Shown here piece by piece: positions 26,759-35,408 of a stretch of DNA of 64,000 nucleotides. The DNA is from PNAI01 sp035574295 (GTDB lineage Bacteria > Pseudomonadota > Alphaproteobacteria > Rhizobiales > Xanthobacteraceae), in assembly GCA_035574295.1 (NCBI GenBank), contig DATLYX010000132.1:1-64000 (forward strand), written 5' to 3'. A program made the translations under genes and the position numbers. Every line of letters starts with the position of its first letter. The first letter of the stretch is position 1. Below the pieces are notes generated by a model. The model ran no database searches and was not told the origin of the DNA. It worked only from the letters and a program-made list of their open reading frames with translations.

Positions 26759-27853
26759 TCAGCTCTTTAAGTACACCATGCGCTCCACCGCGCGCCGCGC
26801 TTTCGCGGCAATCAGCGGGTCGATCGTGACCTCTTCCTTCATATTCAGCAGGCTGTCCAGGATTTTCGGCAGCGTGATCCGCTTCATGTGTGGACAGAGA
26901 TTGCACGGCCGTACGAATTCCACCTCCGGCAGTTCCGCCCGCACGTTGTCGGCCATCGAGCATTCGGTGACCATGACCACGCGTTTCGGCTTGCGCTTGC
27001 GTACCCAGTCGATCATGCCCGAGGTGGATCCGGTGTAGTCCGCCTCCGCCAGTACATCCGGCGGGCATTCGGGATGGGCGATGATCAGAACCGAGGGATC
27101 GGCTTCGCGCACGGCGCGCAGCTCATCCGCGGTAAAGCGTTCGTGCACCTCGCAATGCCCCTTCCAGGCGATGATTTTCACTTTGCTCTGCGCGGCGATG
27201 TATCTGGCGAGATATTCGTCGGGAAGGAAAATCACGCGTTCGGCGCCGAGGCTCTCCACCACCTGCAGGGCATTCCCCGACGTGCAGCAAATGTCGCTTT
27301 CCGCCTTCACCTCGGCGGAGGTGTTGACATAGCTCACCACCGGCACGCCGGGAAACCGTTCGCGCAACAGCCGCACGTCCGCGCCGGTCACCGATGCCGC
27401 AAGCGAGCAGCCCGCCTTCAGGTCCGGGATCAAAACGGTCTTTTCGGGATTGAGGAGTTTTGCGGTCTCCGCCATGAAATGCACGCCGCATTGCACGATG
27501 ATGTCGGCGTTGACCTTGGTGGCCTCCCGCGCAAGCTGCAAGGAATCACCGACGAAATCGGCGACGCAATTGTAGATTTCCGGCGTCTGGTAATTGTGCG
27601 CGAGGATGACGGCGTTGCGCTGCTGCTTCAGCTCATTGATCGCTTTCACATAAGGCGCAAAGAACGGCCACTCCACCGGCGGCACCACGGCCTTCACCCG
27701 TTCGTACAAATGCGCGGTGGTGCGCTCCACCTCCGCGTTCCATTCCATGAGCGGCGAGGGTAGGGTGCCAAAACGCCGCACCGCGGCGCCATCCCCGGAC
27801 GCAGACGGACCGCCGACGCGGTCACTTGGGCCCAAGGTCTCGACAATCGGCAT
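26759..27853 (-). CDS. nadA: Quinolinate synthase A
   Basis: 4Fe-4S enzyme condensing iminoaspartate and dihydroxyacetone phosphate to quinolinate. 364 residues with RNAVILAHNYQTPEIYN, the three cluster cysteines (VQCGVHFMAE, HPECPPDV, CNLCPHMK), GCSLAASVT and CSMADNV. I set the start at the ATG at 27853 because GGAGG lies 6 bases before it; upstream in-frame ATGs lack a ribosome site. It leads the nadA-nadC operon, with two operator-like palindromes upstream at 27867-27889 and 27941-27963. It is divergent from an MFS gene. Confidence 0.96.
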   Translation of the reverse strand: MPIVETLGPSDRVGGPSASGDGAAVRRFGTLPSPLMEWNAEVERTTAHLYERVKAVVPPVEWPFFAPYVKAINELKQQRNAVILAHNYQTPEIYNCVADFVGDSLQLAREATKVNADIIVQCGVHFMAETAKLLNPEKTVLIPDLKAGCSLAASVTGADVRLLRERFPGVPVVSYVNTSAEVKAESDICCTSGNALQVVESLGAERVIFLPDEYLARYIAAQSKVKIIAWKGHCEVHERFTADELRAVREADPSVLIIAHPECPPDVLAEADYTGSTSGMIDWVRKRKPKRVVMVTECSMADNVRAELPEVEFVRPCNLCPHMKRITLPKILDSLLNMKEEVTIDPLIAAKARRAVERMVYLKS

Positions 27854-27866
27854 TGCATCCTCCGTT

Positions 27867-27889
27867 ATAATACTCGAACTGAGCATAAT
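27867..27889. promoter_or_regulatory. Operator-like imperfect palindrome 1 upstream of nadA
   Basis: Fits ATnATnCTC-N5-GAGCAnA. It lies 14-36 bases before the nadA ATG, where a repressor could cover the transcript start or ribosome site. A second copy with the same half-sites and spacer length is 74 bases further upstream. The likely binder is an NrtR/NadQ-type repressor; that is inference. Confidence 0.55.
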
Positions 27890-27940
27890 ATCCCGCCAAA
27901 ATTTCCGGCCTTTCGCCGGTTCGTGGCCGCCCTGCAGCGG

Positions 27941-27963
27941 ATTATCCTCATTTCGAGCAAATC
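27941..27963. promoter_or_regulatory. Operator-like imperfect palindrome 2 in the nadA/MFS intergenic region
   Basis: Second copy of ATnATnCTC-N5-GAGCAnA, with the same 5-base spacer as copy 1. Conservation of the half-sites while spacer bases differ is what a protein-binding site pair should look like. Confidence 0.5.
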
Positions 27964-28078
27964 TTATATAGCACTGGACCCGCACCCTCGCCAGAGGGCA
28001 GGCGATGCGTCCCCGCACAAGCCATGCGAAACTGAGATTGGAGCCATCAGTAACATTTGTTTGGGCTTGGAAACCTTG

Positions 28079-28094
28079 GGTCATATGTATGACC
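28079..28094. promoter_or_regulatory. Perfect inverted repeat upstream of the MFS transporter gene
   Basis: GGTCATA-TG-TATGACC, two perfect 7-base arms, centred about 72 bases before the MFS start. The form is like operators of GntR-type regulators, but no such gene is in the window and the binder is unknown. Confidence 0.5.
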
Positions 28095-28158
28095 GGCTTG
28101 CACCCGGGCGCGCTGCAGTGGCACCGCCGAAACTCGGGCTGCATGTCTGGAGCACCAG

Positions 28159-29400
28159 ATGAGCGTCGCGCCTGCCTCCGTTACGGCCGCTTCATGGCGG
28201 ACCCCGATCGTTCTCATCGCCTTTGGGTGCATCATCGCGGTCCTGAGCTTCGGGCCGCGCTCCTCCCTCGGCTTCTTTCTCACGCCGATCACCAGTGCGA
28301 ACGGCTGGGGCCGTGATGTCTTCGGCTTGGCGCTGGCGATCCAGAATCTGCTGTGGGGCGCCGGCCAGCCGTTCGCCGGCGCCATTGCCGACAAATACGG
28401 CGCACCGCGCGTGCTCAGTGCCGGCGCCGTTCTCTATGCGGCCGGCGTCTATCTGATGGCGCAATCCACCACGCCCGCGATGTTGCATATCTCAGCCGGG
28501 GTGCTGATCGGATTCGGTCTGTCCGGCTGCGCCATGCCCGCCATCATCGGCGCGCTGGGCAAGCTTGTCCCGGAGAACTGGCGCCTGATTGCTTTCGGGG
28601 CGAGCACTGCGGCAGGCTCGTTCGGTCAATTTCTCTACTCCCCGCTCGCCGTCGGTTTGATGGACAGTTACGGCTGGCAGAACACGCTGTTGATCTTCTC
28701 GCTCCTGCTCTTGCTGATCGTGCCGCTGTCACTCGCCTTGATGGCGCCCCGCGACACGGCCGCGCGCGTCAGGGCGCCCGAGCCTCAGCAGTCCGTGAAA
28801 CAGGCACTGATCGAAGCTTTTGGTCATCGCTCTTACGTGCTGCTGGTGCTGGGCTTCTTCACCTGCGGCTTCCAGCTCGCATTCGTGACCGTCCACCTGC
28901 CTTCGTATCTTCTTGACCGGGGTCTCTCGACCACCGTGGGCGGCTGGACGCTTGCGGTGATCGGTCTGTTCAACATCGTCGGTTCGCTTGGCTCGGGTTA
29001 TCTTGGCAACCTTATGCCCAAGCGGTTCATCCTCTCGGCCATCTATTTCAGCCGTGCCCTTGCGATCATCGCGCTCATCACCCTGCCGGCGAGCCCCGAG
29101 GTCACCCTCATTTTCGGCGCCGTGACCGGGCTGTTGTGGCTCTCGACCGTCCCGCCCACCTCCGGCCTTGTGGCGGTGATGTTCGGCACCCGCTGGCTCA
29201 CCATGCTGTTTGGCTTTGCCTTTTTCAGCCACCAGGTGGGCGGCTTCCTTGGCGTCTGGCTCGGCGGCGTTGTGTTCGAGAGCACGGGGTCTTACGACAT
29301 GGTGTGGTGGCTCTCGGTCTTCTTCGGCGTTGCCTCTGCGCTGATCAACCTTCCCATTGTTGAAAAGCCCGTGGTGCGCACGGCGCCTGCGACCGCCTGA
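28159..29400 (+). CDS. MFS transporter (oxalate/formate antiporter-like)
   Basis: Twelve-helix major facilitator, 413 residues. The first loop region RSSLGFFLTPITSANGWGRDVFGLALAIQNLLWGAGQPFAGAIADKYG matches the OFA-like (YhjX/monocarboxylate) branch of MFS, with a conserved DKYG in the 2-3 loop. TGGAG precedes the ATG. It is divergent from nadA across about 305 bases that contain three inverted repeats, one of them (28079-28094) near its own promoter. Substrate unknown; a monocarboxylate or an NAD precursor are both possible, the latter suggested only by position. Confidence 0.88.
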   Translation: MSVAPASVTAASWRTPIVLIAFGCIIAVLSFGPRSSLGFFLTPITSANGWGRDVFGLALAIQNLLWGAGQPFAGAIADKYGAPRVLSAGAVLYAAGVYLMAQSTTPAMLHISAGVLIGFGLSGCAMPAIIGALGKLVPENWRLIAFGASTAAGSFGQFLYSPLAVGLMDSYGWQNTLLIFSLLLLLIVPLSLALMAPRDTAARVRAPEPQQSVKQALIEAFGHRSYVLLVLGFFTCGFQLAFVTVHLPSYLLDRGLSTTVGGWTLAVIGLFNIVGSLGSGYLGNLMPKRFILSAIYFSRALAIIALITLPASPEVTLIFGAVTGLLWLSTVPPTSGLVAVMFGTRWLTMLFGFAFFSHQVGGFLGVWLGGVVFESTGSYDMVWWLSVFFGVASALINLPIVEKPVVRTAPATA

Positions 29401-29511
29401 TCTGCGCGACAGGTGCTTGTCCCGGCTCATTGCGCCTTGCAACAATTAATCGGGTGCGTGCCAAATGGCCTGCACGGGCACGGCACGTGAACCCCGCCGA
29501 GGGAGGAAGGC

Positions 29512-30498
29512 GTGTCGACATTCAAGGCAATACGCATTGAGAAAGCGGAGCAGGGGCAGAAGGTCGACCTCGTCGATTTTGACGAGAAGGATCTCATGGA
29601 CGGCGATGTCACCGTCCGCGTCGAATGGTCGACCCTGAATTACAAGGATGGCCTTGCCATCACCGGCCGCGCGCCGGTGGTGCGCCGGTTTCCTATGATT
29701 GCTGGGATCGACCTCGCCGGCACCGTCGAACAATCCTCGCATCCAAAATGGAAGCCCGGCGACAAGGTGATCCTGAACGGCTTCGGCCTGGGCGAAACGC
29801 ACCTTGGCGCCTATGCGGAAAAAGCGCGCGTGAAGGGTGACTGGCTTGTGGCTTTGCCCAAAAGCTTCAGCACGCGCGACGCCATGGCGATCGGCACCGC
29901 CGGCTTCACTGCCATGCTCGCCGTGCTGGCCCTGGAGAAATTTGGCGTGAGCCCTGCACGGGGGCCGCTGCTGGTGACCGGTGCCGCCGGCGGCGTGGGT
30001 TCTGTTGCCGTAGCCCTGCTCGCCAAGCTCGGCTACCAGGTCATCGCCTCCACCGGCCGTCCGCAGGAGGCCGATTACCTGAAGTCGCTCGGTGCCGCCG
30101 AAGTGATCGACCGCAAAGAGCTGACGGGGCCGGTTCGGCCGCTCGCCAAGGAACGTTGGGCCGGCGGCATTGATTCCGTAGGCTCGACCACTCTCGCCAA
30201 CGTCCTCTCCATGACCCGCTACGGCGGGGCGGTGGCCGCCTGCGGCCTGGCCGGCGGCATGGACCTGCCGGCCAGCGTTGCGCCGTTCATCCTCCGCGGG
30301 GTATCGCTGCTCGGCATCGATTCTGTTCAATGTCCTTTAACCATGCGCGAGCAGGCCTGGGGGCGCTTGGAATCCGACTTGGATCGCGCCAAAATGGTGA
30401 AAATGACCGCGGAGATTGGGCTTTCCGAGGTCATGGCCATGGCGCCGCGCATCCTCGAAGGCCAGGTGCGGGGGCGGATCGTGGTCAAGATCGCGTAA
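29512..30498 (+). CDS. acuI: Acryloyl-CoA reductase-like zinc-free MDR oxidoreductase (AcuI/YhdH)
   Basis: NADPH-dependent medium-chain reductase of the YhdH/AcuI type; AcuI reduces acryloyl-CoA to propionyl-CoA and protects against the toxic acrylate intermediate. 328 residues from a GTG with GGGAGGAAGG directly upstream. Motifs: STLNYKDGLAITG, IAGIDLAGTVEQS, GFGLGETHLGAYAE, GTAGFTAMLAVLALE, the NADP loop VTGAAGGVGSVAVALLAKLGY, and GIDSVQCP. No DMSP genes are near, so general acrylate or enoyl-CoA detoxification is more likely. Confidence 0.9.
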   Translation: MSTFKAIRIEKAEQGQKVDLVDFDEKDLMDGDVTVRVEWSTLNYKDGLAITGRAPVVRRFPMIAGIDLAGTVEQSSHPKWKPGDKVILNGFGLGETHLGAYAEKARVKGDWLVALPKSFSTRDAMAIGTAGFTAMLAVLALEKFGVSPARGPLLVTGAAGGVGSVAVALLAKLGYQVIASTGRPQEADYLKSLGAAEVIDRKELTGPVRPLAKERWAGGIDSVGSTTLANVLSMTRYGGAVAACGLAGGMDLPASVAPFILRGVSLLGIDSVQCPLTMREQAWGRLESDLDRAKMVKMTAEIGLSEVMAMAPRILEGQVRGRIVVKIA

Positions 30499-30590
30499 AC
30501 GCGTTCAGGATTTATCGACGAAGTTGGGGCATGATCCGCCGGGTCATGGTAAGTGAAAGGTAAAGGTTGCGTCGTAGCGGGGAGTTGGGG

Positions 30591-31091
30591 ATGTGGTCGA
30601 AGCTGGCGCGTGCAGCCGTCGTGTTTGCGGGTAGTGCATTTGCGTTCCCCGCTGCTGCCAATGAGATGACGGTCGCGGAAGCAAAGCAGTTCGTTCACGG
30701 CAAGCTCTTCTCCTATCAATGCTTCGAAGGCACCGCCGGCGCCGGCCGCGTCTATCCGGACGGCTCCGTGGTAGGTTCGATCCAGATTCGCGGTGAAGGT
30801 CCGGTGCGCTATGTGGCGCTGCCGCCGGGCACGATCCGGGTGAAAGGGGAGTCCGTCTGCGCCTATCTTCGCGGACTTCCCTTTGAGCCATGCTTCAACC
30901 TTCAGAAGACGAGCGCGCGGAGTTTCCGCGGCTCGGTTTGGGGTTTTGGCTTTGCCTTCTGTGACTTCACGCGACGCAGCGCACGCGTCGATCTCGCCTC
31001 AACCCCGCTCAGGCTCACCCCTATCCAGCCGAGCGGTTCCGGCGCAAGCAAACCGGTTGAGACCGCCAAGCAGGACGCGCAGCGCGATTGA
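30591..31091 (+). CDS. Small secreted periplasmic protein of unknown function
   Basis: 166 residues with a signal peptide (MWSKLARAAVVFAGSAFAFPAAA), then MTVAEAKQFVHGKLFSYQCFEGTAGAGRVYPDGSVVGSIQIRG and a pair of spaced cysteines later (CAYLRGLPFEPC) plus one in FCDFTRRS, suggesting disulfides. I recall similar unnamed proteins in Bradyrhizobium. ATG at 30591 follows GGGGAG. It ends 5 bases from the convergent DUF2339 gene. No function can be assigned. Confidence 0.78.
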   Translation: MWSKLARAAVVFAGSAFAFPAAANEMTVAEAKQFVHGKLFSYQCFEGTAGAGRVYPDGSVVGSIQIRGEGPVRYVALPPGTIRVKGESVCAYLRGLPFEPCFNLQKTSARSFRGSVWGFGFAFCDFTRRSARVDLASTPLRLTPIQPSGSGASKPVETAKQDAQRD

Positions 31092-31096
31092 TCGGC

Positions 31097-33793
31097 CTAA
31101 GGCACCCCGCTCGGCGTCGCGTCCGCCGCATGGCGCGGAAAGAGCAGGCGCTGATAGAGCAGTCCGATGCTGACCAGCACGATGCCGAGACCGATCAAGG
31201 CGGCGGCACGGTAGAGGCCGGTCAGATCCGCGGTCAGCACGTCCACGGATACCTTGGCGATCGTGAGCGCAACCACGGCGGCAGAGGCGAGCCGTGCCGG
31301 CTGCGAGCGCAACAGAACCCCGGCCGCGAGCAACACGACGCCGAAGACGAGCCAGACCGCCGAATAGGTGTACTGTTCGGCGTTGCTGGTCGGGCCGATC
31401 GTGAGCACCGGCCCGTGATAGAAGCGCCGCACCTGCAGCGAAAGGTACAGCAGCGCGAGCCCCACCAGCACCACGGCGATGGTCACGCGATAGCCGGCCG
31501 ACCGGCGCTCGCGCACCTGCAACCCCAGCGCGGCCGTCAGGATCGCCGGCAGTCCGTAGCCGAGCAGAATGAGATTGAACAGCGGGCCGCCGACGGGCTC
31601 GCCGGTGATCATCGGATTTGCGCCGATCGCCAAGCCGAGAACGATGCCCGACAAGGTGAGCAGTGCAATGGCCTGCGCACCGATGTCGTGTACCACGCTC
31701 CGGGTGCGTTCGCGGATGTGCTCGAGCCCGATGGTCATGGCAAGGCCGGCGCACACGTCGGTCGCGATCTCAGCCAATCCCCCTTTGCTCCCGTAGATAT
31801 CCCCGTCGTTCAGGAAGTGGCGGATTTCCAGCACCACTAGCAGCACGGTAAACAGAATTGCGCCAGCGTCCACCATGCGCGCCGGCTTGTCGTCCGCACG
31901 CCGGCGCATGAGGTGCCCCGCCCACCAGAATGCAGCCGCTGGTACGCCATACCCATAGAGCAGCCAGTTGAAGATCGGCGTCAGGCCGACCGCGTCTCCG
32001 ACGATCCGCGGCTCCCAGGCGATGCGCAGGATCACGAGGACCACGAGTCCGGCCGCGAGCCAGCGCAGCATCGGCAGCGGGCGTTTCTCGGCCACCCAGG
32101 CGATCCCCGGCACCATCAGCGCAAGCGCCATGGTCAGCCAGCCTTTCTCCATCGCGAAGGTGAAGGCGAGCGCCAGCGCCGCCACCGCGCCCGTAGCATA
32201 GAGCGCGGCGGAAGTTGGCAATCCGGGCCGCGGCGCGCGTTTGCCGAGTTGTTCGGTTGCGGCCGCGAGCAAGGCCGCGAGTGCGAGCGCGATAAAGGCG
32301 AAGGGAATCGATCGCTCGAAATCTGCAATGCGTCCGTAAAGCGCAATCAGAATCACAAGCGGAGCGGCGACGCCAGACGCGCTCCATAAGATTGGCGGCA
32401 GCGCCGTGGTCGAGCGTCCCTGCGCAAGAAACCCCGCCGCCGCAAACAGAAGCCCGTAGGCGGCGCCGAGCGTCAGATGCAGGCCCACGTCGCTGTGCAG
32501 CGGCTGCGGCGAGGCTGCGCCCGCGGCTCCGGGAGGCGCGATCAGTCCGCCGACATCCGCCTCGAACGCCCAGCGCATGATGACGATGATCGTACACCCC
32601 GCCGCCACCGGAATTGCCGCCGCCGCAGCTTCCGCGCGCCAGGCAACGGCCAATGTGGCGACGCTCAGCACGGAGAACGCGGTCAAAGCCACGGTGTCAT
32701 GCAACGTCGCAAGCACCATCAGCATGGCGGCAGCGAGATAGGCGGCGACCGCCGTGGACGAGACCCAGTCGATCCTTCCCGGCTCAGCCGGCGGCCCGTA
32801 GAACAGGCCGCTCACGATCATCGCGGCGACCAGCGCATAGCCGGCCAGCGCGTGGAAGGCGTGGGCGGTCAGCATATCGGTGCGCAGGTTGTCGATTTCG
32901 GGCAGCATCCAGAGGAAACCGAAGGCAACCGCCGTAAGCGCGAGCCAGCGCCACAGCCGGATGCGCGCCAGCGCAAAGACCGCCGCGCTCACGACGGCGA
33001 GATAGACGTAGAGCGCCCAGAAATTTGGTTCCCGAGTCGAAACCAACAGCGGCGCGAGGTAGGCACCGACCAGGCCGAGCGCCGCCACCCACGGGCCGTG
33101 CAGCAGCGCCGCCGCCAGCGTCGCCAGCGCCACCGCGCCCAGTAGGACGAAGGCCGCGGCAGGCGGGAGAAAGCCGTAGAGCTCATAGGCGGCCCACACC
33201 GTGGCATAGGCGGTCAACGTGCCGGCCGCGGTGAGCACGCTCGGGATATTGGCCGAAGGCTTGCCGGCCACTCCCGTGGCCTGTTCCTTGCGACGCAGCC
33301 ATTCGCCCGCGATCACGAGAGCAACGGCAAGCAGCGCGCCGAGGAACACCCGCACACCGGGGCCGACGAGGCCCTGCTCGATGGTGTAGCGCACGAGAAA
33401 AATGCCGCCCAAGGCCAGCGCAATGCCGCCCGCCCAGACCACCCAGCGTGTGCCGAATCGCTCTTCGAGGCTCGGTTGCCGCGCGGGCGCTGCGGTTGGT
33501 GGCGGCGACGGAGGAGGCGCGGGCGGAGGTGCCTCCGGTGGTTGCGCAGCAGCGGCTTCGGGCTCGTTTCTTCGGACGACCGGGGCTGCGGCCAGCGGCT
33601 GCGGTTCGGGCCGCGGTGCCGCGGCAGCCGTCTCAGCGGTTCCCGCAAGGGGCGTGGCGGCAAGGCGCCGTTCGAGTTCGGCCAACCGCCGCTCCAAGCG
33701 GCGCAATTGATCCGCGGCATTGGCGGATTTCACGAGTGCGGCGACGGCAATGCCGGCGACGATGAGAACGAGCAGCGCCAGTCCGAAATCCAT
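31097..33793 (-). CDS. DUF2339 family polytopic membrane protein
   Basis: 898 residues: one N-terminal helix, a coiled-coil-like charged stretch (QLRRLERRLAELERRLA, about 30-46), a Pro/Ala-rich linker (about 55-105), the conserved ERFGTRWVVWAGGIALALGGIFLVRYTIEQGLVGPGVRV start of the DUF2339 membrane domain, and then about 25 hydrophobic segments. DUF2339 proteins are large inner-membrane proteins of unknown role. It is convergent with the small secreted gene and lies 71 bases after the NrtR-like gene on the same strand. Confidence 0.88.
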   Translation of the reverse strand: MDFGLALLVLIVAGIAVAALVKSANAADQLRRLERRLAELERRLAATPLAGTAETAAAAPRPEPQPLAAAPVVRRNEPEAAAAQPPEAPPPAPPPSPPPTAAPARQPSLEERFGTRWVVWAGGIALALGGIFLVRYTIEQGLVGPGVRVFLGALLAVALVIAGEWLRRKEQATGVAGKPSANIPSVLTAAGTLTAYATVWAAYELYGFLPPAAAFVLLGAVALATLAAALLHGPWVAALGLVGAYLAPLLVSTREPNFWALYVYLAVVSAAVFALARIRLWRWLALTAVAFGFLWMLPEIDNLRTDMLTAHAFHALAGYALVAAMIVSGLFYGPPAEPGRIDWVSSTAVAAYLAAAMLMVLATLHDTVALTAFSVLSVATLAVAWRAEAAAAAIPVAAGCTIIVIMRWAFEADVGGLIAPPGAAGAASPQPLHSDVGLHLTLGAAYGLLFAAAGFLAQGRSTTALPPILWSASGVAAPLVILIALYGRIADFERSIPFAFIALALAALLAAATEQLGKRAPRPGLPTSAALYATGAVAALALAFTFAMEKGWLTMALALMVPGIAWVAEKRPLPMLRWLAAGLVVLVILRIAWEPRIVGDAVGLTPIFNWLLYGYGVPAAAFWWAGHLMRRRADDKPARMVDAGAILFTVLLVVLEIRHFLNDGDIYGSKGGLAEIATDVCAGLAMTIGLEHIRERTRSVVHDIGAQAIALLTLSGIVLGLAIGANPMITGEPVGGPLFNLILLGYGLPAILTAALGLQVRERRSAGYRVTIAVVLVGLALLYLSLQVRRFYHGPVLTIGPTSNAEQYTYSAVWLVFGVVLLAAGVLLRSQPARLASAAVVALTIAKVSVDVLTADLTGLYRAAALIGLGIVLVSIGLLYQRLLFPRHAADATPSGVP

Positions 33794-33864
33794 CGCCGTC
33801 TCCGTTTGTTGGGCAATGGTAGGCCAGGCCGCAGGCCTAGGGAAGGCAAGGAAGGGAAGTGCGT

Positions 33865-34839
33865 TCAGCCTCCGCCTCGGCCGAGGCGCAATCCGGGCGC
33901 CGGCCGTTCCTGCATCACTTCGGGGCGGAACCGGTACAGCGCCGCTGGCCGTCCGCCGGTCGCCGTTGAAGTTTTTCCTGTCGGCTCGACCACCGCTGCG
34001 GTTTCCACCAGGCGGCGGAAATTTTGTTTGTGCAGGTGTCGGCCGGAGATGGCTTCCACCGTGTGCTGCAACTCCGTGAGCGTGAATTCCGGCTGCATCA
34101 GCTCGAACACCACGGGCCTGTACTTCAGTTTGCCGCGCAGCCGCGCAATGGCCGTGGCGAGAATGCGCCGATGGTCGAAGCGCATCGCCTGCCCGAGTTC
34201 GGGCAGCTTGCCGCGCGCGAGCGCCGCCTCTCGGCCATCGCGCCGCGCCTCCTCGACCAGGCCGGCCTCGTACAGCAACTCATAGCGATCGAGCACTTTC
34301 TCCTCGTCCCACGGGGAGCCGCCGACGCCGAAGCACAGCCGTAGCCGCGCGCGGCGGCCGATGGCGCGTGGCGCTTCTTCGCGCGGGGCAGCGCGCGCCC
34401 ATTGTTCGAGTAGCGGCAGGATGAGATCGAGAATGGCGGGTCGTCCGTCGCGCCAATCCTCCCATGGAAAATATCGGTACCAGGGCTCGAAGCCGGCCCC
34501 GCTTGCGCGCAGCGCAGCGGAATTTTCCGGCATGCGCGTCAGCGCCAGATAACCGACCGAAACAATATGCGGCCCGGTATCGCCGGGCCGCGCGTGCCGC
34601 CCGCGATCGCCGAATGTATAGAGCTGCTCCACATAGCCGACGACAAGCCCGGTCTGCGCCTTGACCCAGGCGCGCAGGCCGATCTCGAACGTGCGGTGGG
34701 TGAGCGGATCGAACGGGCCATACGGCAGGCCGGGCAGTTCTCCGCCTTCACCGCCGGCAACGAGGATCAATGGCTCATCCGCTTCCACCGCCACGATCGC
34801 GGCCGTAAGCCCGATCTCGATCGGCGTGCGGGCGGCCAT
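33865..34839 (-). CDS. NrtR/NadQ-like transcriptional regulator (degenerate Nudix domain plus winged helix)
   Basis: 324 residues. Residues 10-100 are a Nudix fold, but the Nudix box (about 41-65, GPFDPLTHRTF...GLRAWVKAQTGL) has lost the catalytic REUxEE glutamates, so it should bind rather than cleave ADP-ribose-type ligands. Residues 240-305 match the NrtR-type DNA-binding winged helix: LKYRPVVFELMQPEFTLTELQ, GRHLHKQNFRRLV, then GRPAALYRF. NrtR/NadQ-type proteins (COG4111) repress NAD synthesis genes and sense ADP-ribose or related compounds. nadA-nadC with paired palindromes lie 6 kb away. It starts 3 bases after the phosphatase gene, so they are co-transcribed. Commonly annotated simply as NUDIX hydrolase. 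Confidence 0.85.
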   Translation of the reverse strand: MAARTPIEIGLTAAIVAVEADEPLILVAGGEGGELPGLPYGPFDPLTHRTFEIGLRAWVKAQTGLVVGYVEQLYTFGDRGRHARPGDTGPHIVSVGYLALTRMPENSAALRASGAGFEPWYRYFPWEDWRDGRPAILDLILPLLEQWARAAPREEAPRAIGRRARLRLCFGVGGSPWDEEKVLDRYELLYEAGLVEEARRDGREAALARGKLPELGQAMRFDHRRILATAIARLRGKLKYRPVVFELMQPEFTLTELQHTVEAISGRHLHKQNFRRLVETAAVVEPTGKTSTATGGRPAALYRFRPEVMQERPAPGLRLGRGGG

Positions 34840-34842
34840 CGC

Positions 34843-35349
34843 TCACTCAAGCGTGATGTGGAATGGGTCGGCCTCCAGCGCCGCTTGACCCGCGCCGATC
34901 GCCTCGATCGCCTCGACCATGCGGCCTTTGCGGCCGAGAAACTCATCGGCGAGCTTGACGAACATGATGTTGGGCACCGCGGTGGGCGACGCCTCGCGAA
35001 TCGCCCTCGCAATCGCTGCCTCGTCGCGCCGGGGATTGAGCGCGCAGGCTGCCACAAACGCGCCCGCGGTCGAACGGCTGATACCGGCGAGGCAATGCAT
35101 GACCAACGGCGTTCTGCGGTCCCACATTTTCAAGAAGTCCATAAGCTTCACGATGTGCTCCTCGCTGGGTGGCACATAGCCGTCGATCGGCTTGGTGATG
35201 TCGTCCATGCTCAGCACGAGGTGATTGGTCGGCGGCACATGCCGCGGTCGCTGCATGCGGTCGGCATCGCGCAACATGGTGACGATATACAGGGCGCCGG
35301 TGTTGAGCACCGTTTCATGCAGCCGGGAGAGCGGGCAGACGTGAATCAT
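34843..35349 (-). CDS. Protein tyrosine phosphatase-like protein
   Basis: 168 residues with the Cys-phosphatase loop HCLAGISRST (about 94-103; Cys nucleophile, Arg) and an upstream aspartate region (SMDDITKPIDGY) that may give the general acid. Small PTP/DSP-like proteins of this kind are common in Rhizobiales, usually next to an HD hydrolase and the Nudix-like regulator. AAGGAA precedes the ATG. Substrate is unknown: phosphoprotein, phosphoinositide or nucleotide are all possible. Confidence 0.86.
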   Translation of the reverse strand: MIHVCPLSRLHETVLNTGALYIVTMLRDADRMQRPRHVPPTNHLVLSMDDITKPIDGYVPPSEEHIVKLMDFLKMWDRRTPLVMHCLAGISRSTAGAFVAACALNPRRDEAAIARAIREASPTAVPNIMFVKLADEFLGRKGRMVEAIEAIGAGQAALEADPFHITLE

Positions 35350-35408
35350 TTTCGTTCCTTTTGGGGAGGACGCGCATTATACAAGCCTGCTCCGCCGCCG
35401 CGAAGGCG

